Source of the DNA: Tubulanus polymorphus
Taxonomy: Eukaryota; Nemertea; Palaeonemertea; Tubulaniformes; Tubulanidae
Direction of reading: 5' to 3'
NCBI RefSeq assembly: GCF_964204645.1
Contig: NC_134025.1
Coordinates: 1,431,001 to 1,495,000, forward strand
DNA length: 64,000 bases
Both the position numbers and the translations under genes were made by a program. How positions within the stretch are numbered: the stretch's first letter is position 1; every line of letters starts with the position of its first letter. This document shows positions 29,200 to 64,000 of the stretch, in pieces. The notes under the pieces were generated by a model. It made no database searches and was not told the DNA's origin. It saw only the letters and a list, made by a program, of their open reading frames with translations.

Positions 29200-30797
29200 T
29201 CCCATCCAAATGCTTTTTATTGATTGGGTGAACTGTTGTCGAGAGGACTAATGAATTTGTAAACAGTCATTCTGTTTTGTGATCTGATTTAAGTTCCTTC
29301 TTAGTCTCATAAAATCTAGCTGCATGATTTTGATCTTTGCTCCCAGATAGATTAGTTAAGTTAGGTTGGTGACGCTGTTTAAATGATCGCGTCCACTGAC
29401 TAGTTTCGACTCAGGTCGGTTGAGTTGCGCCTTAACAGAGATATATCAACATGATATTGTGAACTTAAGTTCAGATAATTAATTTTTAATACTTAGTTGA
29501 GCATAGCTTTGAATGATTTGTGATGATAATGACATACAAACCTGGATGAATTGATCTTTTAGTCTTCTATCAACCAACCTTAGAAATAGTGGTTCATTTT
29601 ATATTGCCTTAGTGTGAAATAATGTGCTTAGCCTGAACCTTAAGTAGTCAGGATTTTAAAGAGTTGTATGTGCGAAAATATGTCGACATGAAATTTTAGA
29701 CTTTTAGACACAATAAAAAAGTTGATATACGTAATATTCTCGTTTTTTGGATTTTAATGATATTTTAAAAATAATGACTTGGCCAAAAAGTGTGGGGTCC
29801 CGCCTACAGTTCTGTACATACTGGCTATGCTTTTTTAACAGTTGTTTGAAAACCCAATTTCTTCGATTGGAAATCATTTAATTTAATTTTATCTTGGATG
29901 ACTGACCAATCCGGTGCGCCTTAAAAGTTGTACCAAAATTTTTTAGAGCAGATGTATAACGTTAACCGCTTTGAGTTCATAACATTCTTTCTGTTGTTCT
30001 GCGTCAAAATGAGTACAGAACTGTAAAATGTACTATTCACATGGCTTTGATTTTTCAAAGGCCCATATTAGGGAAGTTGTATAACATGACGGATTTGACC
30101 AATGAGTTGACTATTTCGATTTTCAAGCGAATTTCATTATGTTTGAAAACCTTGAAAGCTAAGACGAGGCAAAGTTTGCAAAATTAGTTTTCTTCAAATA
30201 AATTAATGATTTAATGATATTGACTTTTATCACTTGGGGTGACACTTTCTCATATTTGGGAATTTTGAATATTGGTCAGTGTGGTCGATTTATGAATTTA
30301 CAATGGTATAATGAATTTACAATGACACTAAACGTTTAGTCTGACACTAAACGCGGTATATCGTTCTCATATTCGAGAAGTTTGAATTGGTCAGTGGTGG
30401 TCAGTGATGGTCAATTTATGAACTTATTAAAGAAATTTGTGGTTTGAATAGAACAGCGATCAGTGATTGGCTGACTTGGCCAACTTGTCACACCCTGCGC
30501 AATTTAAAATGACTTGATGTATTATGGCTGCTGACTAGCTTTATCTCCCGATAGCCGTCATCGTAAAGCAATTCTGTTGTAAATTAGTAGAAATAAAAAG
30601 CGATAAAGATCTTAATAGATCCGCGAAGAGTGGATGTATTAGGATCGTAGCTATATCGGCATGATGGAATGACCAGAGGATCTTGTAATGGAAATCGAAA
30701 CCCTATGACTGTGACTGCGAAGTTCTCGTTTTCAATCAGAACACAACAAACATACGACATTTGATATCAGCAAACCAATAACTGATCGTGCAGTGCA
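29200..30797. other. intergenic, nothing recognised
   Basis: AT-rich sequence without coding frames, RNA genes or clear repeats. Confidence 0.4.
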
Positions 30798-30807
30798 TAT
30801 GGAACAT

Positions 30808-31589
30808 CGGTATTCGAAAAACGCCTAATGAAAAACACCGAATCGGAAAACGCATAACGCCTAATTCATAGTAACATCCAAGAAATTGACCTAAATCCCT
30901 ACGTGAACTATGTACGCAACGCTACATAGTTCACGTCGGAGTGCGTGGAGCGCCGCCCATTCCATCTTCGTTTCTACTGTCTTTGGTTACACAGGCTTAT
31001 CTGTGTTATCATTTCATATTAAGACAGAGTATTATGATTATAAAAGACATCATATTTTTTATATGGAACATAAAGTTTATTATTTTTTGTTCAAGGAAGT
31101 TCAGGGGCTGGACATTATTTAGTCTCTCATTGGTTCGGTAGGTTCACATTAGCGTGGTTGTGAACAGTTTTGGAGGATAATTTTGAGAAAGGCTATTTTA
31201 TCAGTCTTTGTGTGCGTTGTACCTACGAGCGTAGGTTGTACCATAGTTATGCATTCCGGTTTCAAAATTCAAGAAAGCCGGTTTATAACCGCGGCGTTTG
31301 TTTTCGCGTTATCATAGAAGTGTAAACTGTTTCAGTTTACACTTCTATGGCGTTATGTAATAATTGCTTGCACGGCGGACATTCTATCATCATCCTATAA
31401 TGAAGTTTATTAGAGTAGTAGTCTCGTTTCGTGAAGCGTAAAACACATGTATTTTCAAACTTTTCCGTTGATGAGTTGGATTGTGAGTCTCAGTAGATGG
31501 TGCAATTACGAAATTAGGTCATTTTCTAGGAATTAGGCGTTATGCGTTTTCCGATTCGGTGTATTTCATTAGGCGTTTTTCGAGTACCG
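30808..31589. mobile_element. 782-bp non-autonomous TIR element with 10-bp target-site duplication
   Basis: The left end CGGTATTCGAAAAACGCC and the right end (reverse complement CGGTACTCGAAAAACGCC) continue as inverted repeats for about 60 bp (TAATGAAA..CACCGAATCGG AAAACGCATAACG), with partial matching beyond. Both ends abut identical 10-bp direct repeats, TATGGAACAT, at 30798-30807 and 31590-31599. The interior holds two extra short palindromes, at 30901-30935 and 31317-31346, and no transposase. A 9-10 bp duplication fits Mutator-like or Foldback-type elements; the superfamily is inferred. Confidence 0.85.
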
Positions 31590-31915
31590 TATGGAACATT
31601 GAAATAAAAGTCAATTTGTAAATTCTTTTGTCCATATCTCCGTGGTCTGCCGTTCAATGTCCATTTCTACGCCCGATTCCCGACTTTAATAGTAATTGGT
31701 TATAATTTGTCAGTGTCTCTTTGTGTTGATATTCTATTGCCGTGTCTGTCCTGTGTAATTTCGTCATAATACGGATGAAATAAATTTTGAATTGAATTGA
31801 TTAAATTGGTCCGTACTGGAATCCGAATCCTAATCCGGAGTGAGCCCTGTGTATTGAATTTAATTAAAAGCAACAACAGCAAATACAAGCCAAGGAAGCC
31901 ATCGTAGTTATAATC

Positions 31916-32996
31916 ATGGTCTGCGAAAAATGTGAGTACTTTCAATGGATCTAAGAGTATTTTAAGTATTTTAAATGCATATATGGATAGGGGAGTTTAT
32001 CAACTACAAATAGTAGCCTACTACCACAGAGTCTCCGATCATGAAAATAAGCCAGTCCACCGCGCACTGACGACAGGCACTGCTGCACTGCCACTAACTA
32101 GAGTGACAGAGGTTACTGACTTATATGTTGATGTTGTATATTTGAATTTTTAAGGTCAGAATAAGCTTGGTAAAGTAATAACACCGGACACGTGGAAATC
32201 AGGTGCTAGAAACACAACAGGTACTCCAATTATCATTACATCAGGCTTCCTCTGGATTGGGAGGCATCTTGGTCCAACAACAGCCTTGCTCGGGCTATTC
32301 TGTTATTAGACTGGCAATAATTGATGAATTGTTTTATAATTATAGAAGGTGGAGGTCGAAAGGTTGGTGAAAATAAGGCTTTAACTTCGAAGAAGAACAG
32401 GTAAAAACTATAGAATTAAAACATTGCAGGAAAATTTTACTTATTTATTTTTGTCGTATAATCTCAACCTATGTTTTACTGATTTCAGATTTTCACCTTA
32501 CGAATCATTCGCAAAATGCAGAATTTGTAAAACGTCAGTTCATCAGAAAGGATCTCATTACTGTCAGGCATGCGCTTATAAGAAAGGTACGATTAAAAAT
32601 TTAATAACCAACTCAGTGGGATAAGGCTTGTGATGCTGTTGCATTCACTAGTGCTGACTGAAACGCGGGTTCGAATCCTACTGGCTGCTTGCAACATGCG
32701 GGTAACAGTTCAAAAGCCTTGATCCTGTTGTGAGGTCAACGAACAATAGTCTTGGGAAACCAAAACCCGAAGAGAAACTCATAATTTAGAGCCAAATGAA
32801 ACAAAACAAACTGAAAGACACTTGTGTGAAAAAAAAAACAATAGAAATGAAGAAATATTTAATTTTTACAAAAATTACAACAATAACAAAAATACTGATT
32901 AATACTGAATGTGGATATTGATGTTTTACAGGTATCTGCGCTATGTGCGGCAAGAAAGTATTAGAAACAAAAAACTATCGTCAATCATCAACATGA
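31916..32996 (+). CDS. CRIPT: CRIPT, cysteine-rich PDZ-binding protein, 99 aa, five exons
   Basis: Exons 31916-31931, 32155-32220, 32346-32400, 32489-32586 and 32932-32996 join in phase from MVCEKC to a TGA stop. The product aligns by eye along its full length with human CRIPT (101 aa): LGKVITPDTWKSGARNTT, GGRKVGENKALTSKKNRF, CRICKTSVHQKGSHYCQACAYKKGICAMCGKKVLETKNY. Paired CxxC motifs form zinc-binding clusters. In vertebrates CRIPT binds the third PDZ domain of PSD-95 and microtubules, and it has also been linked to the minor spliceosome. Oddity: the C-terminus is QSST, lacking the hydrophobic last residue of the human PDZ ligand (QTSV). AATAAA at 33505-33510 may end the transcript. Identification is very strong. 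Confidence 0.97.
32605..32830 (+). mobile_element. tRNA-derived SINE (Arg-like head) in CRIPT intron 4
   Basis: Reads ACTCAGTGGGATAAGGC, a degenerate A box like tRNA-Arg, then a consensus B box GGTTCGAATCC about 50 bp downstream. A non-tRNA body and an A-rich 3' end (CAAATGAAACAAAAC) follow. No target-site duplication was identified. The different head shows it is not the same family as those at 5.8 and 16.9 kb. Confidence 0.6.
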
Positions 32997-33137
32997 AAAA
33001 AAAAAAACATAAACAAGAGAAACATCATAAACAAGAGATCAGTTCAGTTGCTGCTCAGTTCAACAGTTGGATTAAGTTAACTATCAGTTAATGATGCAGT
33101 TTTGAAACTGGTTAACGCTAACTAACTCTAGAATCCT

Positions 33138-33266
33138 GGGGCCAGTTGCTCAAAAGTTGGTTAGATTTAACCAGTGGATAGTTGACATAGTGACAATCAA
33201 AAGTTCATTGTTACTATGGTATTTATCCGCTGGTTATCTTTAACCAACTTTTGAGCAACCGGCCCC
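33138..33266. mobile_element. 129-bp palindromic MITE-like element
   Basis: Ends GGGGCCAGTTGCTCAAAAG and CTTTTGAGCAACCGGCCCC are inverted repeats with one mismatch. Pairing continues inward through GTTGGTTA and TAACCAAC and then CCAGTGGATA and TATCCGCTGG, so nearly the whole element is one hairpin. A diverged copy lies at 23206-23326. Confidence 0.9.
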
Positions 33267-33350
33267 TGTTCAACAGTTGTGAGTTAAGATTTAACTCGGA
33301 GTTAGCCTAAGTCCCACTGGTGAGTTAACTCGAACTCGCAACTGTTGAAC
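33262..33350. mobile_element. palindromic element adjoining the previous one
   Basis: CCTGTTCAACAGTTGTGAGTT opens and CTCGCAACTGTTGAAC closes an inverted pair. Family resemblance to the 4.4 and 41.2 kb copies. It abuts or shares its first bases with the upstream element, a nested or tandem insertion. Confidence 0.65.
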
Positions 33351-33429
33351 GAATTGTAGGGAAATGAGTTTAAACCCTGGATTCAAATATGGAACTAGAT
33401 CCACAATAATTGTATTCATTGTACAGTAA

Positions 33430-33430
33430 T

Positions 33431-33468
<38 letters not shown>

Positions 33469-33475
33469 TATTATT
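33430..33475. repeat. (AT)n microsatellite
   Basis: About 20 alternating AT units with one phase slip. Confidence 0.95.
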
Positions 33476-33818
33476 TTATCTCTTAATTGGAAATATTACT
33501 TGTAAATAAATGTATATATAACATATAAACATTGATTGTTGAGACTTTAAATGCATTTCGTCGCCAGTTGATCAATTTCGGAATTCCTCTCCAAACTCAC
33601 GAAACAGTTGAACAGATTATGAGGATCTACAAGAAAAAATGATTGGCAATTATTTTCTAGGTGGTATTATTACCAAACGCCCCCCCCCCCCCACATTTGC
33701 AGCCTAGATCCTGCATCACTTCAGTCATTTCATCCATACTCCACATGTGTTCAGGGCTTCACCAGAGACATTTGTGAACACTTCACTGAAGAATATGAAA
33801 GGGCCACAGAAAACTAGA

Positions 33819-34184
33819 TTACAAACCTTCAATGAATTGTTGCTGTTGTTGAGACGACTCAAAAACCGAATGAAATTTTGTCGAATTGAACCTAATCATC
33901 ATTTTCTCATTACAACTTTCGCAAAAGTTATCTCTGTATTTCGAGATCAGTTCTTTAAGCCAGACGGAATCAGAGCCGTGCAAATAGTCAAACTCGTCCA
34001 TATCGTGATTGATATAACACAGAGACATCAGTACAATCGGATGGATTTTAAAATAATTTGTTTGAAGTTTCATTAAGGATGCAGGAGGTATTAAACGTCG
34101 ATGTATTGAGACATCTTTCTTGTAGATAGAAGGGAGTCGGGTTGAGGACGTCTTCCATGTCTGCGTTGAGGCGTCGGTTTTCAT
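33819..34184 (-). CDS. unrecognised small protein, 121 aa, head-to-head with GTF2H5
   Basis: Minus-strand ATG at 34184 opens 121 codons to a TAA stop. Composition is protein-like, with mixed Trp, Cys, Tyr and charged residues (for example FDYLHGSDSVWLKELISKYR), a CESC pair and a Gln run before the end. I recognise no family. An acceptor-like CCATAG just upstream (34200-34195) suggests a spliced 5' leader. An alternative reading joins 34425-34282 to 34194-34048 in phase, giving a 96-aa product instead. The start lies about 480 bp from the GTF2H5 ATG on the other strand, so the two may share a promoter. Confidence 0.4.
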   Translation of the reverse strand: MKTDASTQTWKTSSTRLPSIYKKDVSIHRRLIPPASLMKLQTNYFKIHPIVLMSLCYINHDMDEFDYLHGSDSVWLKELISKYRDNFCESCNEKMMIRFNSTKFHSVFESSQQQQQFIEGL

Positions 34185-34663
34185 TATCTTTTTTCTATGG
34201 GATGGTATTCAACCGAACAGACACAGGATTTGAAGAAAGTAAAAATGAAATTTTAATTTGAAAAAGTGAAAGCTCTACGACCTTGAGATGTGTAGATAAT
34301 CCTAAAAAGCCGGATTTTGACAGGTAGGAATATGGTTCTGAATTGAGGTGGCAGCACAGTCCAGTGTGGTACGTACATTTGGCGGTCCGGGCATTGCTAC
34401 AAAATAAAACTGAATTATTTGTCACCTAAATACGTTTACAGGTAAATATTCGGGGAATTATCGCTATAGTATTGAGATATGATATAACCTGATGAATTAT
34501 CATTTGTCAATTTGTAGCAAATCCGATGAATTCATACATTATTTTCCACTGTACGCATACTTTGTTCAAAAAAATACCGTTGGTGGCAGCACATTACGGT
34601 ATTGATTATTAAGAGCTAATTAGTCGGTATTTTGTCTTACAGAATCAAGGAAGATTTACAACT

Positions 34664-34879
34664 ATGGTAAACGTAACGAAAGGAGTTTTAGTGGAATGTG
34701 ATCCAGCAATGAAACAATTTCTGTTACATTTAGACGAAGTAAATGCACTTGGAAGGAAATTCATAATTGTTGATTTAGACGATACTCATCTATTTGTATC
34801 GGCAGAAATCGTCCCCACACTACAAGAACGTATTGACGATTTGATGGATAGTTTGTCTTTCCCACTATCTGAAAAATAG
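34664..34879 (+). CDS. GTF2H5: GTF2H5 (TFIIH subunit p8/TTDA, TFB5), 71 aa
   Basis: Single coding exon from ATG 34664 (context ACTATGG) to a TAG stop. The product begins [19 protein letters not shown] and continues [20 protein letters not shown], aligning with human GTF2H5 end to end with the same length (71 aa). p8 is the smallest TFIIH core subunit; it binds p52, stabilises the complex and stimulates XPB in nucleotide-excision repair and transcription. An acceptor TTGTCTTACAG ends at 34642, so a 5' UTR intron is likely, with a possible donor at 34441|GGTAAAT. A poly(A) signal lies 82 bp downstream. Confidence 0.97.
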   Translation: MVNVTKGVLVECDPAMKQFLLHLDEVNALGRKFIIVDLDDTHLFVSAEIVPTLQERIDDLMDSLSFPLSEK

Positions 34880-34960
34880 AACTGCCATCATCATCGGGAC
34901 TCAGCTGCGCACTCAGTCAAAACTGGGATTCTGTTAATTTTTTAATGTGTAATTTTTGTA

Positions 34961-34966
34961 AATAAA
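34961..34966 (+). terminator. poly(A) signal of GTF2H5
   Basis: AATAAA 82 bp after the stop codon, in TTGTAAATAAAATATT. Confidence 0.7.
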
Positions 34967-37025
34967 ATATTAATTTGATAGAATAACTTGTTTTATTTCG
35001 TCTGCGAGGAGGCGCTGTAGCAAACATGGGAATCAAAAGAGTGGGAAGAAGAGATGCTACCCAAATGAGCTCCGCCACCGGGGCCTGGCAGTCCAGGATG
35101 ATATCCGCCGTATAGTATCGCCCTCTATATTCGATTGATCGAGTTATGGATTATTTATTTCCTGGTTCTGGCTTTACATTTCGCCGTCACGAAAATGGTC
35201 AAATTTTCTACTTGAAAGGTTGGATTAGGCCGAAAGAGGAGTAAGCAACTGGCCTGAGGTAATTACAACGTTACGGCCTATTGAATTCGGCTATTTAAGG
35301 TTTAATTCACGTATTCGAGGCTGATTTGTAACTGCTCATTTATTTTTAGAGCCGCTTTATGGCTGGCTGTGCCGTGTGTAGTGTGTATTTATTAGTTGAA
35401 GTATGTGTTATGTGTATCGGTGAATCGGAAAGATCTAATACACACTTTCTAACATCAATCCAAAGATTAAAATGCAGATATAGTTCGAATATGTTTTACC
35501 CCATTTAATGGTTTAATTATGATTTATTATCAGTTTGTGAAAAGCTCTTATTATTTTATTGGACCTACATTCCTGCCTTAAAAACTGATTGGTTTTATTC
35601 CTTCCAGTTAGTCTTTGGAATGAATAACTGCACTTACTATTCATTGACTGGAAATCTATGATAGTTTGTCACGTATGAATGCACTGTCGGCTTTGTTGTT
35701 TGAAGTAGAATAAACCTGAAGTTTTACAATTGTTACTCATTATCCCGAGATTAACCTGTTCTGATCTCCAATTGGGACTCAAATAAATGTTTTTAATCGT
35801 CACACTGGTTAAATAGAGATACGTTACTCAGTGGTCTTCTGCGTGGCATATTAGCCCTATACTCAACACATTTTATATGTTTCTACCCTGGTTATTCATG
35901 AATGCCAATACCTACCCGGTCTTCTCCGAGTGCCTATCCTGAATTCACCCTCCATATTCCCAATAAAACCCTCTCTATTCCCAATACTTATTCAATCAAT
36001 CCCTAATACTGCTCTTATCTGTATTGCGAATACAGCCTCTTATTTTACCGATACCTCTAGATCTCTCTCTCTCTCTCTGTATTCCCAATACATCCATCCC
36101 CGGCAATACTGTATTACCAATAATGCCCTCACCGCACCAAATACAGTCTGTATCCAAAATACAGGCCCTCGGAGGAAAGTACAAAGTAAATGTAAAATGA
36201 AGATGTAACTGTTTATTGTGAATCACCATCTAAAATGATAAATACTTAAATTTTATACATGACATTTTTGACTCCCTTGAAACTGATCAGGATTTGAAGC
36301 ACGTTATCTATCCCCCGGTGTGTCATTAATCACAGTTTCTGAAACATTTCAGAATCTTTGAAGATTTTTCTTCTACAGTTTATATTAATTTGCTCTGCAG
36401 AGATGGAGAATAGGTGGTTCACTAGTGGTTCAGTAGCGGTTCACTAGAGCAATCTAATGTCATGTTCCTCTATTCATTGATTTATAGCATTGCTAACATA
36501 TAAAATCAATTAGTCTGATTTAGATGTTTATAAATCTCAACTATTAGAAATCAATGTTGTCAAAGTCCGTTAGTACATTTACATCTTAGATTCAATATGA
36601 TTGTGGTTTTAGAGTTCCTTGGTTTGTCATAAATGAATAAAAAGATCTGTCACTCCAATGAATATATGCATACACCGTTCAGGAATGAGTTTAACATTTT
36701 TCACTCCCTTATTCATTTTAATATTGGCCCAAACCTAAATCAGTTTTAGCAAGGCCCAACCTTTCTCATGAATACCTTTATAGATTGAAATGATTCATCA
36801 GTTTTTACAAACCTAGAAATTCATCCCACATTAGAACGATTCTTATAATTTCATACTGCATATTTAAACAACCCATCGGTTATAACAAATGAATTTTTTG
36901 GTGCCCTGAAGTTCATTGAGGTTTCACTGCGCTACATGTAGATATTCAATAAATCTAAACAGTCATGATTCTCACCTCCTTTGATTTACAGAATTTTCTG
37001 AATATCTGTATTCATGTATTTATAG
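34967..37025. other. intergenic region and upstream of PLCB4
   Basis: No coding exon recognised. At 35895-36180 a degenerate series of TATTCCCAATAC-like motifs recurs irregularly. The PLCB4 promoter and non-coding first exon(s) must lie here or beyond, because 37026 follows an acceptor (TTTATAG). Confidence 0.4.
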
Positions 37026-37041
37026 GGCTTAGTTCGCTGAG

Positions 37042-63242
<26,201 letters not shown>

Positions 63243-63464
63243 GTAAATTATAACATCCGCTTTATGCAGAGAATTCAATTAAATACTCGAGACTCATAAA
63301 ACTGAGACAGCCCAAACTGAATGCATTAGTAGTTAGTCTAAGCAGGTATCAATCTGCTACCATGAACCATCACACTGAACCATCACACTGTCCCATTGAA
63401 GTTCTGATCACAAGTGTGGACGATCATAAATTGGGGTGATAAAGTATAGAATGTCTGAGAGGTG

Positions 63465-63905
63465 TAGGTTCTAGGCTGAGAGGGTGCACAGAGCAGGCTG
63501 AGAGGGTGCAGGAGAGTCCAGGCTGAGAGATTGCAGAGTGCAGGCTGAGAGGGTGCACAGAGCAGGCTGAGAGGGGTGCAGGAGAGTGCAGGCTGAGAGG
63601 GTGCACAGAGCAGGCTGAGAGGGTGCAGGAGAGTCCAGGCTGAGAGATTGCAAGACTGCAGGCTGAGAGGGTGCAGAGTGCAGGCTGAGAGGGGTTCAGA
63701 GTGCAGGCTTAGAGGGTGAAGAGTGCAGGCTGAGAGGGGTGCAGGAGCGTGCAGGCTGAGAGGGGTGCAGGAGAGTGCAGGCTGAGAGGGTGCAGAGTGC
63801 AGACTGAGAGGGTGCAGAGTGCAGGCTGAGAGGGGTTCAGAGTGCAGGCTTAGAGGGGTAGAGGGGTGCAGTGTTGTAGGTTCCAGGCTGAGAGTAGTGC
63901 AGTGG
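63465..63905. repeat. minisatellite of about 23 bp related to the 1.5 kb array
   Basis: Units such as GAGGGTGCAGAGTGCAGGCT plus GAG, with length variants (AGGAGAGTCC, AGATTGCAGAG). The unit matches the TCP11L1 intron array except for a few positions. It lies in the last PLCB4 intron visible. Confidence 0.93.
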
Positions 63906-64000
63906 TGCTGGTTCCAGGCTGGGTTCATGCTGCAGATTGATAACTATGTTACTACTGTGAATTATTGTTTTAAGCATGTTTAGTACAGATCACTTTGTTT
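63906..64000. other. end of window, PLCB4 intron
   Basis: No exon recognised. The PLCB4 C-terminal end must lie downstream, since 63242 ends at a donor (CAG|GTAAAT). Confidence 0.7.

Noticed and set aside
63383..63928. 181-codon reverse frame (SLHSAPSQPAL repeats)
   Set aside because: Minisatellite in the last PLCB4 intron; no coding signal.

Overview
The window is nuclear DNA from an invertebrate animal, most likely a lophotrochozoan (spiralian) such as a mollusc or annelid. Genes are split by GT-AG introns and the non-coding DNA is AT-rich. The proteins resemble vertebrate and arthropod orthologues but match no group exactly. The window is dominated by introns, tandem repeats and small mobile elements. 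The species cannot be named from the sequence alone. No prokaryotic or viral features were seen.

Five genes are recognised. (1) 120-2549, +: the 3' half of a TCP11-like gene (TCP11L1 family). (2) 7624-21990, +: a nuclear receptor of the NR1D/E75 (Rev-erb) family, with at least two alternative first exons, a complete DNA-binding domain, a haem-type ligand-binding domain and a very long C-terminal F domain. (3) 31916-32996, +: a complete five-exon CRIPT. (4) 34664-34879, +: a complete GTF2H5 (TFIIH p8/TTDA) in one coding exon. A small unrecognised minus-strand reading frame lies head-to-head with it at 33819-34184. (5) 37042-63242, +: thirty coding exons of a phospholipase C beta of the PLCB4/norpA type; the last exon or exons lie beyond the window. 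This gene has a pair of mutually exclusive 85-bp exons (57250-57334 and 57740-57824) that swap 28-29 residues of the catalytic Y domain.

From 26.6 to 29.2 kb there is an unexplained locus. It holds a CRE/TATA promoter-like region, a long imperfect inverted repeat (about 190-bp arms), an exact 173-bp tandem array whose units look like duplicated exon plus mini-intron, a second short tandem array and a poly(A) signal. It may be an undescribed non-coding or hairpin RNA gene.

Repeats are the other main theme. The PLCB4 introns carry at least ten unrelated minisatellite or simple-repeat arrays, the largest a 24-bp unit over 2.3 kb. Two arrays 61 kb apart, in introns of different genes, share the same 23-bp unit. 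Three different tRNA-derived SINEs, a 782-bp terminal-inverted-repeat element with a 10-bp target duplication, a 328-bp GC-rich TIR element with a TAA duplication, and a large family of 90-150 bp palindromic elements (ends like GGGGCCAGTT or AACTGTGGAACTGG) are spread through introns and intergenic DNA.

The genes are unrelated in function: nuclear receptor signalling, a PDZ-linked zinc protein, TFIIH, and Gq-coupled phosphoinositide signalling. All splice sites were read by eye and checked for phase continuity between exons.
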